Position numbers and translations under genes: made by a program. The notes under the pieces are model-generated. The model was not told the DNA's origin and did not search any database. It worked only from the letters and a program-made list of their open reading frames with translations. DNA of 64,000 bases. Source: Gracilibacillus boraciitolerans JCM 21714. Lineage in GTDB: Bacteria; Bacillota; Bacilli; Bacillales; Amphibacillaceae. How positions within the stretch are numbered: position 1 is the stretch's first letter; every line of letters begins with the position of its first letter. The DNA is taken from positions 248,001-312,000 of the forward strand of contig NZ_BAVS01000001.1 of the NCBI RefSeq assembly GCF_000521485.1, in the 5' to 3' direction. Below, in pieces: positions 28,821-37,624 of this stretch.

Positions 28821-29981
28821 ATGAATACAAAAGTAAAGTTAATCGCTACAGCAGCCATGGGATTGGAAGCTTTAGTAGCAAAAGAAGTACGTCAGCTCGG
28901 TTATGAAGATACAGTTGTTGAGAACGGAAAAGTCATTTTTGAAGCGGATCATCATGCGATTGCAAGATGTAATCTATGGTTACGTACGGCTGATCGTATT
29001 AAATTAGTAGTGGGTGAGTTCCAGGCAACAACCTATGATGAGCTTTTTGAAGAAACAAAAGCATTGCCATGGGAGCGCTATATTACTGAGGACGGAAAAT
29101 TCCCAGTTACCGGAAAATCTCATAAATCCAAATTATTTAGTGTTCCAGACTGTCAGTCCATTGTAAAAAAAGCAATCGTCGAAAAGTTAAAACAAAAACA
29201 TGGTATTGCCAATTGGTTAGAGGAAACTGGTGCTGAGTATAAAATTGAAGTAGCTTTATTGAAAGACAATGTCCTGCTTACATTGGATACTTCTGGTGCA
29301 GGTTTGCACAAACGTGGTTACCGGATTGGACAGGGGGGATGCCCCCCCACTGAAAGAAACATTAGCAGCTGCACTAGTGCAATTAACGAACTGGAGAGTC
29401 GATGAACCGTTCTATGATCTTTTTTGTGGTTCAGGAACAATACCAATTGAGGCCGCTTTGATTGGACAGAATATCGCTCCAGGATTTAATCGATCTTTCG
29501 CTGCAGAACAGTGGGAATTCATTTCCTCTTCTGTTTGGGAAAAGGCCTTAGAAGAAGCAGAAGATTTAGCTAATTACGACCAGCCCCCCCTTGCTATTTA
29601 CGGATCTGATCTTGATCCAAAAGTAGTTGAAATTGCTAAAAATAATGCAATTGAAGCGGGTTTAGCAGATTTAGTGGGTTGGAAGCAAATGGAGGCAGCT
29701 GATTTTCATTCCAGGCAAGAGGGAGGATATATTGTAAGTAACCCCCCCCATATGGAGAGAGGATAGGCGATAAACAAGAAGTAGAGACAATTTATCGGAA
29801 TCTAGGCGCTGTTCTAAAAAACTATCCTACATGGAGTATTTACATCTTAACAGCCAATGAAAATTTTGAAGCTATATTTGGTCAAAAAGCTTCAAAGAAA
29901 CGAAAACTGTTCAATGCATTTATTAAAACAGACTATTATCAGTATTTTGGTAAAAGACCAGATAATAACATTACAAGGTAG
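28821..29981 (+). CDS. THUMP-domain 23S rRNA guanine-N2 methyltransferase-like protein, frameshifted here
   Basis: Bacillus YpsC / RlmL-like enzyme: N-terminal THUMP domain, then a SAM-dependent methyltransferase with 'FYDLFCGSGTIPIEAALIG' and catalytic 'SNPP[YH]GER'. Four runs are too long: G6 at 29333 and C7 at 29342 ('GQGDAPLKETLAAA' expected), C7 at 29584 ('DQPLAIYG' expected) and C8 at 29742 ('SNPPYGERIGDKQEVE' expected). Removing the excess gives 383 residues ending 'RPDNNITR'. ATG 28821 follows GAAAGGAA. It probably methylates 23S rRNA. Confidence 0.88.
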
Positions 29982-30023
29982 AAATTTAAATTTGTACCAG
30001 TATTTTAGAAAATATAAGATCAT

Positions 30024-30090
30024 TTCCTAAGGATAGAGCTAGACTTCTTTTATGAAAAAATCTATACTATCCTTAGGAATTATTTTAATT
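30024..30090 (+). terminator. Terminator-like inverted repeat after the methyltransferase gene
   Basis: TTCCTAAGGATAG pairs with CTATCCTTAGGAA across a loop of about 30 bases, followed by TTATTTTAATTTT. The long loop lowers confidence. Confidence 0.55.
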
Positions 30091-30127
30091 TTGGGATAGA
30101 TAGTTGTATAAGGATGAGGGATATACA

Positions 30128-30403
30128 GTGAAGGATAGTGAAGAATTGGCTTATTTTTTGGAAAATTTATGGTCGAAGGGATTTAAGCTGACAGATGAAG
30201 AAGTTCGCTTTATTTACTTTGGTCAGAAATACACCAATACATCAGTCAGTCATGCCAAATTAGCATTACAATTCACGCTGTCATTACAAATGACATTTGA
30301 CAGAAGTTTTTATATTAGTTTATTAGAAATATTCGCAAAAAATAAAATTGCAAATAAAAATCAAGCCATTTCACTGTTAAAAGAAAATGGCTTGATGGCT
30401 TAA
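30128..30403 (+). CDS. Conserved hypothetical protein (possibly DUF6123)
   Basis: About 91 residues, soluble and helical: 'FLENLWSKGFKLTDEEVRFI', then 'TNTSVSHAKLALQFTL' and 'FDRSFYISLLEIFA'. It resembles a small Bacillaceae family I recall as DUF6123, but I cannot confirm this. GTG 30128 is preferred because AAGGATGAGGG precedes it. It converges on the RNase H-like gene, with a four-base overlap. Confidence 0.65.
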   Translation: MKDSEELAYFLENLWSKGFKLTDEEVRFIYFGQKYTNTSVSHAKLALQFTLSLQMTFDRSFYISLLEIFAKNKIANKNQAISLLKENGLMA

Positions 30404-30795
30404 TTTTTATTTATGATAGCTTTTCGTGCTAAAGAATCTGCACGCTTATTTTGTTTTTGAGGTATCCATTTTATAAAAAAGTGCGGGAAAATATTAATTA
30501 AAGAATTGATCTGGTTAAGGTAACTAATAAATATTTGATTTTTTACATAATTCTTTTCTATCGCATCGACCACTAATTTCGCATCTGAACGACATGAAAT
30601 AATCTCAGTTGGAAAGTGCTCCCCCCCACAATATTCCAGTGCTTTTATTACCGCCAAAAATTCAGCTTCATGATTAGTATACACTCCTATATAATGATAT
30701 TCCTCTATTTGATTTTCACCTTGCTTTATATAGATACCAATACCACTAGGACCTGGATTCCCTTTACTTGCTCCATCTGTATAGACTTCAATCAT
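30400..30795 (-). CDS. RNase H-like protein
   Basis: 131 residues with the RNase HI fold and acidic residues: 'MIEVYTDGASKGNPGPSG', 'NHEAEFLAVIKALEYC', 'SCRSDAKLVVDAI' and 'NKRADSLARKA'. Such proteins (YpdQ in Bacillus subtilis) may cut RNA:DNA hybrids, though activity varies. C7 at 30621 adds a glycine ('YCGGEHFP'). ATG 30795 follows TAGGAGGAAG. It lies downstream of ypdP, as ypdP-ypdQ in Bacillus subtilis. Confidence 0.85.
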   Translation of the reverse strand: MIEVYTDGASKGNPGPSGIGIYIKQGENQIEEYHYIGVYTNHEAEFLAVIKALEYCGGEHFPTEIISCRSDAKLVVDAIEKNYVKNQIFISYLNQINSLINIFPHFFIKWIPQKQNKRADSLARKAIINKN

Positions 30796-30846
30796 TCTTT
30801 TCTTCCTCCTAACAGAAAAACAAAACATAGCGATACTCTTGAACGA

Positions 30847-31521
30847 TTAGAGATCTTCTTTAAGTTTCGAATTCATGTTTTTTGCAATATATAGAAAAGG
30901 TGTGTCCAGCACTGATACTACAAATTTAATCACATAAGTAGTAAATAAAATACTAAGCCATACCTCGAAGTCATGGACATTATAAAAAGCAATTGAACAA
31001 AAGATAAGCGTATCTACAAATTGACTGATCATTGTACTGCCATTGTTTCGAATCCATAAATGCTTTTGAGAGGGTAGTAGCTGTTTGAGCTTTCCATAAA
31101 TCCAGACATCAATATACTGGCTTACTAAATAAGCAAGCATGCTGCCAATCGCAATATTAGGAATTAAATCAAAGATCGTCTCCAAGGACTCTTGAGCAAA
31201 GTCGTCTGCATGCGGGGGGGTAAACCTAAGTGCTATCTGCATGACAATGGTCATAATTAATAGAGAAGAGAACCCCATCCAAACTGCTTTTTTCGCTTCT
31301 TTCTTGCCGTGGTTTTCGTTCAGGATATCAGTAGCTAAAAACACGGTGCCATATGTGATATTTCCCAGAGTTGCTACAAGACCTACCATTTCCACTGTTT
31401 TTAATACTTGTATGTTCGCAAGTACCGTAGACATGCCGATCCACACAAATAAACCTGCTTTTCCGAATAATCGGTACATTAAAATAAGAAGTGCAAAATT
31501 AATAACGGCAAATACAAGCAT
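30847..31521 (-). CDS. ypdP: YhhQ/VUT-family queuosine-precursor transporter
   Basis: 224 residues with six hydrophobic helices and family motifs 'TVFLATDILNENHGKKEAKK' and 'WIRNNGSTMISQFVDTLIFC'. The family imports preQ0/preQ1, precursors of the tRNA base queuosine. C7 at 31214 adds a proline ('RFTPPHADD'). I saw no preQ1 riboswitch in the roughly 100 bases upstream. ATG 31521 is the natural start. Confidence 0.88.
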   Translation of the reverse strand: MLVFAVINFALLILMYRLFGKAGLFVWIGMSTVLANIQVLKTVEMVGLVATLGNITYGTVFLATDILNENHGKKEAKKAVWMGFSSLLIMTIVMQIALRFTPPHADDFAQESLETIFDLIPNIAIGSMLAYLVSQYIDVWIYGKLKQLLPSQKHLWIRNNGSTMISQFVDTLIFCSIAFYNVHDFEVWLSILFTTYVIKFVVSVLDTPFLYIAKNMNSKLKEDL

Positions 31522-31664
31522 AATAGTTCATTTCCCAATTTGTTTTCCTTCCTTCCATTACAATATGTATCCTTAGTCAATAAATAAAATTACCACAAAT
31601 CGAGTAAAAATGTAAATAAAAAGATGTTATCTATTTAAACTATATCTTTTTTCGGCATTATAAA

Positions 31665-31696
31665 AGGCGATGAATGTAATCATCGCCTCGTTTTTT
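31665..31696 (+). terminator. Terminator hairpin in the 31.5-31.9 kb gap
   Basis: AGGCGATGA pairs with TCATCGCCT over six bases, followed by CGTTTTTTC. It stands alone between divergent ypdP and the DUF72 gene, so what it terminates is unclear. The rest of 31522-31896 shows no gene. Confidence 0.7.
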
Positions 31697-31896
31697 CATT
31701 TACTTCTATGTTAGAAGCTACCTTATAATAATGAACTCATTACAATTTCTTTGTTTGTTACTAATAAAACTTATTTTGTCAAAATAGTCATAAACCTATA
31801 CAGGAAAAGTCCTTTATCTATAAGGCTTAAACCCTTCTCATAACAAGTGAAAAATGGTATCTTAAAGAGTAGTGATATATGAATGAGGTGGGTTCT

Positions 31897-32753
31897 GTGA
31901 CAATTCTAATTGGATTAACCGGTTGGGGAGACCATTCCTCCCTATATAAAAATACCCAGGACAGACAACATAAGTTACTTGCCTATAGTTCTCACTTTCC
32001 AGTGGTGGAAATCGATAGTTCTTTTTATGCTATTCAATCGAAAGAAAACTACAATAAGTGGATAAATGAAACCCCCCCTGCTAACTTTTCCTTTGTGATT
32101 AAAGCCTTTCAAACACTTACAGGACACGATCGGAAGGTGTTGACAAATCGTGAAGTTAAACAATTAGTTGATGAGTTTATTGCATCGATTACCCCTGTAA
32201 TAAAGGCCGATAAATTAAACACGGTGTTATTTCAGTTTCCGCCGTGGTTTTCCATGAAGAAACAGAATATTCAAAGGCTTAAAAAACTAAAGCAATGGAT
32301 GGGGGGGACATTCCAATATCCATCGAATTCCGAAATAGAACTTGGTTTAAAAATAATATAGATGAAACGATATCGCTTTTAAGAGAATTAGAAGTAACAC
32401 ATGTTGTTTGTGACGAACCCCAGGCTGGAGAAGGTTCTATTCCAATTATTTCAGAGCTTACTAATGAGAGGGTTTTAATACGCTTTCATGGTCGAAATGT
32501 CAACGGTTGGAACAATTATGGCCAGGAAAATTGGAGAGAGGTACGGTTTTTATACCGATATAATCAAAATGAATTAATAGAGTGGGCCAATCGTATTAAA
32601 GCCTTACATCAGCAAGCAAAATCGATTACCGTTCTATTTAATAATAACTCAGGTGGTGATGCTGCTGATAATGCCAAACAGCTAATAGATTTATTAGATA
32701 TTAAGTATAAAGGATTACACCCTAAACAAATTGAATTGTTTGATTTATGGTAA
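31897..32753 (+). CDS. yunF: DUF72 family protein YunF, frameshifted here
   Basis: TIM-barrel DUF72 protein: 'IGLTGWGDHSSLY', 'FPVVEIDSSFYAIQ', 'FVIKAFQTLTGHD' and 'VLFQFPPWF' in the first part, 'ISIEFRNRTWF' and 'VLFNNNSGGDAADNAKQL' in the second. The frame breaks at G7 32301-32307; five Gs give 'KQWMGDIPISIEF' and 284 residues. C7 at 32072 adds a proline. GTG 31897 follows GAGGTGGG. No reaction is established for the family. Confidence 0.88.
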
Positions 32754-33824
32754 GGCGATACGTTTTGCTCCTAAATAACGTGGTGACCAATAACTATTAT
32801 CCATGTTGGTAATTTCAACGCCTTTTGATTCTCCGGCATGTATAAATTGTCCATTACCTAAATAAATTCCAGCATGGGATGGCCCTGGTTTATACGTTTC
32901 AAAAAAAACAAGATCTCCAACAGATGGCTGATTGACTGGTTTAGTTGCATTCCACATATCACTAACCGTTCGCGGTAATGATACACCTATCTGTTGAAAT
33001 ACATATTGCAAATAGCCGCTACAGTCAAAACCAGCTGTTGTAGTTCCACCCCCCCAAAGGTAAGGTGTACCAATAAAGGCTTTTGCATTTGCCACAAGTC
33101 CAGGAGCTGAAGCTGTTTTTATTTCATCTTGAATTGGCATATCTGCTTCAAGTATTTCCTTCTGTTTATCTTCTTTCTTTTTAGTTTCTTCTGTGGAACC
33201 ATCTTTCTCATTAGGAATGTTTTTCTTTACAACTACTTGAACAGCAGCAATTTTTGGAACAACAACTTTTTCTTCTTTTATTTCTGTTTTAATATGATGG
33301 ATTTCCAAACCTTTATCTTGTTTATATGCTTTTAATGCTTGATCAGATTTGTCACCAAAAACACCATCAACATTTGCACGATAGTAACCAAAATAAAGTA
33401 ACGCCTCTTGTAATAGCTCGACCTGATCACCTTTGTCACCTATTACAAAATCTAAACCAATTTCCTCTAACTGCTGGAGATAATAATTTTCCTCCTTTTC
33501 AATGATCTGCTTTATTGTTTTTTGATCGGCCTTTCCAGTTTGCTCCAATAAATGATCCTGCTGGAACTTTTTTAATGCGTATTCCGTTAAAGCTCCGAAC
33601 TCTCCATCAATGGATGAATCATAGTAGGACAATCTTTGCAATTTATGTTGTAGCATTCGAATCGATTCATGCTGCATACCATATTTAAGAATATTCGATT
33701 GCTCTAGAATTTGATTCTGCATCATTGGATACGCATCAACATAAAAAGAAAATGGTTGACTAAACGCAAAACTGTAAGCGACGGAATGTTTTACTACTTG
33801 TGATAATTGCTCTTGTAACATCAT
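32745..33824 (-). CDS. NlpC/P60 peptidoglycan hydrolase with two PG-binding domains
   Basis: 359 residues: two peptidoglycan_binding_1 modules (about 45-105 and 120-175), a Lys/Glu-rich linker and a C-terminal NlpC/P60 domain. The catalytic Cys is in 'GFDCSGYLQYVF' and the His in 'GPSHAGIYLG'. It would cut D-gamma-Glu-mDAP bonds in stem peptides. C7 at 33049 gives 'LWGGGTTTAG' for 'LWGGTT'. The N-terminus lacks a clear signal peptide although the substrate is outside; the start may be affected by a nearby indel. The G7 ribosome site is at 33832-33838. Confidence 0.85.
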   Translation of the reverse strand: MMLQEQLSQVVKHSVAYSFAFSQPFSFYVDAYPMMQNQILEQSNILKYGMQHESIRMLQHKLQRLSYYDSSIDGEFGALTEYALKKFQQDHLLEQTGKADQKTIKQIIEKEENYYLQQLEEIGLDFVIGDKGDQVELLQEALLYFGYYRANVDGVFGDKSDQALKAYKQDKGLEIHHIKTEIKEEKVVVPKIAAVQVVVKKNIPNEKDGSTEETKKKEDKQKEILEADMPIQDEIKTASAPGLVANAKAFIGTPYLWGGGTTTAGFDCSGYLQYVFQQIGVSLPRTVSDMWNATKPVNQPSVGDLVFFETYKPGPSHAGIYLGNGQFIHAGESKGVEITNMDNSYWSPRYLGAKRIALP

Positions 33825-33948
33825 AAAACCACCCCCCCTTACAAATATTATTCCTCACGACAAATTTATGTTAAAATGATACAAATATGAACTATCGTGA
33901 CGTTTGTTACGAATTTGTAATAATTAAGAAGCAGGAAGGAAGAAAAGC

Positions 33949-34902
33949 ATGTTAACAAGTGAAGCTCAATATTTGGATGTATGTAAGAAAATATTAGCGG
34001 AAGGTACAAAAAAAGACGATAGAACAAATACGGGGAACTTTTTCTATATTCGGTCATCAAATGCGCTTCGATTTAGCAGAAGGATTTCCTTTATTAACCA
34101 CTAAAAAAATTCCATTTCGTTTGATTGTAAGTGAATTATTATGGTTTATTAAAGGAGATACCAATATTCGCTATTTATTGGAGCATAATAATAATATATG
34201 GAATGAATGGGCATTTAAAAACTGGGTGGATAGTGAAGAATATCAAGGTCCAGATATGAATGACTTTAGCCACCGATCTCTTGATGATCCAGAATTTATG
34301 AAAGAATATGATCAACAAATGGATCTATTCAAAAAGAGAATTTTAGAAGATACTGCTTTTGCAGAAAAATTTGGAGATCTAGGCAATGTTTATGGTTCCC
34401 AATGGCGCAGATGGAAAACAACACAAAACGAAACAATCGATCAATTAAAAGAGGTAATAGAGTCCATTAAGCATAATCCTAATTCAAGAAGACACATTGT
34501 TTCTGCCTGGAATCCAGAGGATGTGCCCACCATGGCTTTACCACCATGTCATACCATGTTTCAGTTTTATGTTGCAAATGGTAAATTAAGCTGTCAATTA
34601 TATCAACGCAGTGCTGATATTTTTTAGGTGTGCCTTTTAATATTGCTAGTTATGCATTATTAACTCATCTTATCGCCAATGAATGTGGACTGAAACCGGG
34701 TGAATTTGTACATGCTTTAGGGGATGCACACATTTATTTAAACCATATTGAACAAGTAGAAACTCAATTACATCGAGAGCCAAGATCATTACCGACCGTA
34801 TCTATTAAGAATCATGTTTCTATTTTCGACGTTGATATCAAGGATATCGTATTAGAAAATTATCATCCACATCCTGCTATTAAAGCACCAGTAGCCGTTT
34901 AA
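33949..34902 (+). CDS. thyA: Thymidylate synthase ThyA, frameshifted twice here
   Basis: Makes dTMP from dUMP with methylene-THF. The catalytic Cys is in '[14 protein letters not shown]', with 'SQWRRW', '[20 protein letters not shown]' and '[11 protein letters not shown]'. Two small indels interrupt it: one extra G near 34032 ('[14 protein letters not shown]' expected) and one missing T at 34620-34625 ('ADIFLGVPF' expected). They cancel, giving 317 residues, the long form with an insert near residue 90. ATG 33949 follows AGGAAGGA. dfrA follows after 17 bases. Confidence 0.93.
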
Positions 34903-34919
34903 GAGGAGGAAAAATAAGT

Positions 34920-35420
34920 ATGATTTCATTACTTTTTGCTATGGATAAAAATCGAGTTATAGGTAAGGATAATAGATTACCTTGGCATTTACCAAGTGAT
35001 TTGAAATTTTTTAAAAAACTCACAACAGGTCAATCTATTATTATGGGACGCAAAACATTTGAATCGATGAACGGCCCTTTATCAAATCGAGATAATATTG
35101 TGTTAACCTCAAAGATGGATTTTAATCATGAACATACTACGATCATCCATTCCATTGACAAGATTAAAGAACTGAACAATGACACACCTGAAAAAGAATG
35201 GTTTGTAATAGGTGGGGGGGAAGAAATTTTTAAACAAGTCTTATCATTTGCTGACCGTATGTATATGACATATATTGATGAAGTCTTTGAAGGAGATACA
35301 TTTTTTCCGAATTTTAATGAGTATGATTGGAAAATAACTTCTAAAAACAAGGGAACAATAGATGAAAAAAATAAATATGATCATTATTTTATACAGTATG
35401 ATCGAATAAAGTCACAATAA
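34920..35420 (+). CDS. dfrA: Dihydrofolate reductase
   Basis: 166 residues, regenerating tetrahydrofolate used by the adjacent ThyA. It has 'LLFAMDKNRVIGKDNRLPWH', 'IIMGRKTFESM' and 'VIGGGEEIFKQ'. The last segment carries an extra glycine from G7 35214-35220 ('VIGGEEIFKQ' expected). AAGAGGAGG precedes the start. It forms a thyA-dfrA unit. Confidence 0.94.
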   Translation: MISLLFAMDKNRVIGKDNRLPWHLPSDLKFFKKLTTGQSIIMGRKTFESMNGPLSNRDNIVLTSKMDFNHEHTTIIHSIDKIKELNNDTPEKEWFVIGGGEEIFKQVLSFADRMYMTYIDEVFEGDTFFPNFNEYDWKITSKNKGTIDEKNKYDHYFIQYDRIKSQ

Positions 35421-35508
35421 TTTGATCGTTTTTAAAGACAAGTTTTGTAATTCATGATAAGATGAAGGTAATAAATGATTAACTTTTTTATTAAAGGGGC
35501 TATTAAAT

Positions 35509-35697
35509 ATGTTATCTGCAATTGGTATTCCGGGGGGGTTAATTTTAATATTAGTGATTGCCTTAGTTATTTTTGGACCAAAGAAATTGCCGGAAATAGG
35601 TAAAGCAACTGGTGATACATTGCGTGAATTTAAAAAATCTGCACGTGATCTAGCAGAAGATGATACAGCGGAGAAAGATCAAAAACAAGAAATGTAA
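35509..35697 (+). CDS. tatA: Twin-arginine translocase TatA-like subunit (first copy)
   Basis: 62 residues: a short N-terminal transmembrane helix, the hinge '[11 protein letters not shown]', an amphipathic helix and a charged tail. It forms the Tat pore with TatC. G7 35532-35538 gives 'GIPGGLILI' where 'GIPGLILI' is expected, as in the second copy. It precedes another tatA and tatC. QcrA in this window carries a Tat signal. Confidence 0.9.
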   Translation: MLSAIGIPGGLILILVIALVIFGPKKLPEIGKATGDTLREFKKSARDLAEDDTAEKDQKQEM

Positions 35698-35783
35698 ATC
35701 GTCGTTAAATATAGTGAGACTTTCAACAGCGGAGGTTCTCACGGATAATGAGTGGTGTATAAACGTAAAATGGGGTGATGTTG

Positions 35784-35957
35784 ATGTTATCTAGTATTGG
35801 CTTTCCAGGCTTAATATTAATTTTAATTACAGCACTGGTGATTTTTGGACCTTCTAAACTTCCGGAGATTGGTAAAGCGGTTGGCAGTTCATTACGCGAA
35901 TTTAAGAAAGCAACCAACGATATGATGAATGATAATAAAGATGAATCAAGTAAATAA
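35784..35957 (+). CDS. tatA: Twin-arginine translocase TatA-like subunit (second copy)
   Basis: 57 residues, '[20 protein letters not shown]' then '[20 protein letters not shown]', clearly a paralogue of the gene 90 bases upstream. ATG 35784 has GGGGTGATG at the right distance; earlier in-frame starts overlap that site. A hairpin lies between it and tatC. Confidence 0.9.
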   Translation: MLSSIGFPGLILILITALVIFGPSKLPEIGKAVGSSLREFKKATNDMMNDNKDESSK

Positions 35958-35962
35958 TAGTT

Positions 35963-35996
35963 AAAGATGTAAAAGATTGTTCTTTTACATCTTTTT
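35963..35996 (+). terminator. Hairpin between tatA and tatC
   Basis: AAAGATGTAAAAGA pairs with TCTTTTACATCTTT around TTGT, followed by TTTC. It could reduce tatC expression relative to the two tatA genes. Confidence 0.75.
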
Positions 35997-36044
35997 CATG
36001 AACAGAAGTTATGTATTTTTGTCTGATATGAAGGGACGTTACAT

Positions 36045-36800
36045 ATGGAGCAAGATAAGTCGTTACCAAATGAAAAAGAAATGGGATATCTAGACCATTT
36101 CGCTGAATTAAGAAATCGATTACTATGGACAGCCTTAGTATTTATTATTTTCTTTGCCGGTGGTCTCTATTTTGTTGAAGATATAAGGGATTTCTTTTTA
36201 AATGATATTGATATTACGTTAAATCTAATCTCTCCTGAGGAAATTATATGGATCATTTTTATGATTGCATTTGTTGTGGCATTTGCTGCAACATTACCAT
36301 TTTTATGCATACAATTATGGTTTTTCGTTAAGCCAGGGCTTACTAAAAAAGAACGGCGTGTATCCTTAGCATATATTCCTGTTGTGTTTTTGTTATTCTT
36401 GTTCGGATTAACATTTGGTTATTATATTTTCATTCAGCTTATTTTACCATTTGTATTATCACTTAACGATGGTATGTTTAATACGATGTTTACAGTGGAA
36501 AATTATTTTAGATTCATATTTCGTGTTACCTTACCTTTTGCTATTTTCTTCGAGGTACCAGTTGTCACGATGTTTTTAACTAGTCTGGGAATTGTAACAC
36601 CTCAATTCTTAAGCAAAACAAGAAAATATGGCTACTTTATTTTGATTATTATCGGTACAATGATCTCACCTCCTGATTTTATTTTACAGATTGTTGTTGC
36701 GATTCCACTAATTATTTTATATGAAATTAGCATTTTGCTTTCACGAATGGTTTATCGAAAAAAGAATAAAAATCATCATGAATTTATGGAAAATCAATAA
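36045..36800 (+). CDS. tatC: Twin-arginine translocase subunit TatC
   Basis: 251 residues with six transmembrane helices. The N-terminal 'YLDHFAELRNRLLWTA' is the conserved signal-recognition region and 'FEVPVVTMFLTSLGIV' a later family segment. It recognises twin-arginine signal peptides. Only one tatC accompanies two tatA genes here. Confidence 0.94.
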   Translation: MEQDKSLPNEKEMGYLDHFAELRNRLLWTALVFIIFFAGGLYFVEDIRDFFLNDIDITLNLISPEEIIWIIFMIAFVVAFAATLPFLCIQLWFFVKPGLTKKERRVSLAYIPVVFLLFLFGLTFGYYIFIQLILPFVLSLNDGMFNTMFTVENYFRFIFRVTLPFAIFFEVPVVTMFLTSLGIVTPQFLSKTRKYGYFILIIIGTMISPPDFILQIVVAIPLIILYEISILLSRMVYRKKNKNHHEFMENQ

Positions 36801-36811
36801 AAAAGGAATGT

Positions 36812-37042
36812 ATGGCTATAATGAAATCTTTTTATCAGTTTATGATGCAATTTAGAGGGAATAAGCAGTTAGATAACGCCAGAAAATTGGCAGATTGGAT
36901 GTTTTACGATCATGATTTTCCAAAGCATGCGAAGGATTATGATGTAATCAGCAATTATTTAGAATGGCATATTCCATTTTCAGAAGCTGTTATAACATTT
37001 GATCAATTATGGGAACAATATATAGAAGAGGTAAAGCCATGA
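36812..37042 (+). CDS. yozE: YozE SAM-like family protein
   Basis: 76 residues matching YozE: 'MKSFYQFMMQFRG', 'ADWMFYDHDFPKHAKDYDVI' and 'ITFDQLWEQY'. It is a small helical protein of unknown function. Starts at 36812 (AAAGG five bases upstream) and 36821 are both possible; 36821 gives the family-typical 'MKSFY'. Confidence 0.82.
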   Translation: MAIMKSFYQFMMQFRGNKQLDNARKLADWMFYDHDFPKHAKDYDVISNYLEWHIPFSEAVITFDQLWEQYIEEVKP

Positions 37043-37063
37043 GCACAGAGCTTATGGCTTTTT

Positions 37064-37402
37064 CTAATCTTCAGATAAATAAGCAGCAATGATATCTTTA
37101 AGCCTAATTATTTTTTTCTCTTGTTGTTTGTCGAGCTGCAGAACTAATTGCCTTTGATCCACTTTGAATTTATCGATAATTCCAATATATTGGAATATAT
37201 AACCTTCCTGATAAAGTTCTAATGTAATATGTTGCTTCGTTTGGAGAGCCTTTTGCAAGATGTAGTCCATTTCCAATAAATAATCCTCACTCATGTTAGG
37301 TTTTTCAATAGGCGTAGTTTCCATAAAGAAATTCTGTAACATTGTAACATGTTCTGGCAGCATCAGTGACGTCCATTTTATTTTTCCACGATCATGTACC
37401 AT
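37064..37402 (-). CDS. YolD-like protein
   Basis: About 112 residues with 'DRGKIKWTSLMLPEHVTMLQ', the YolD-family signature. YolD proteins are often linked to UV-resistance polymerase genes, but none is present here. ATG 37402 is preferred because GAGGGGGTGATG lies at good spacing upstream. Confidence 0.82.
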   Translation of the reverse strand: MVHDRGKIKWTSLMLPEHVTMLQNFFMETTPIEKPNMSEDYLLEMDYILQKALQTKQHITLELYQEGYIFQYIGIIDKFKVDQRQLVLQLDKQQEKKIIRLKDIIAAYLSED

Positions 37403-37451
37403 ACACATCACCCCCTCATCCCATTATACACAAACGTATGTTCTTTTTCAA

Positions 37452-37480
37452 TAGACATAGATCGTTTGTTCGTGTATAAT
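37452..37480 (+). promoter_or_regulatory. Sigma-A-type promoter before the sbcDC relic
   Basis: TAGACA (37452-37457), a 17-base spacer and TATAAT (37475-37480). It lies about 37 bases before the sbcD-like ATG. Confidence 0.6.
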
Positions 37481-37516
37481 AACTAGTGAAAATATCGAAA
37501 GGATGGTGATCACTTC

Positions 37517-37624
37517 ATGAGGATTTTTCATACAAGAGCTTGGAATTTATTTGCTCACTTAGTTTTATCACGAAGATATAGTAGCTATAAATGTAGAAAG
37601 GGTGAGATAACTTGCGTGCCGTAG
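37517..37624 (+). pseudogene. 5' remnant of sbcD
   Basis: A 35-codon frame opening 'MRIFHTRAWNLFAHLVL', which resembles the SbcD start 'MRILHTADWHLGK' with the metal residues (D, H) altered. Nothing of the remaining 350 or so residues of SbcD is present before the sbcC-like gene begins at 37612. AAGGATGGTG lies upstream. It is probably a deletion remnant that still carries the promoter. Confidence 0.6.

Noticed and set aside
32745-33824. Phage endolysin
   Set aside because: Two PG-binding modules with an NlpC/P60 domain and no phage neighbours point to a host cell-wall hydrolase.
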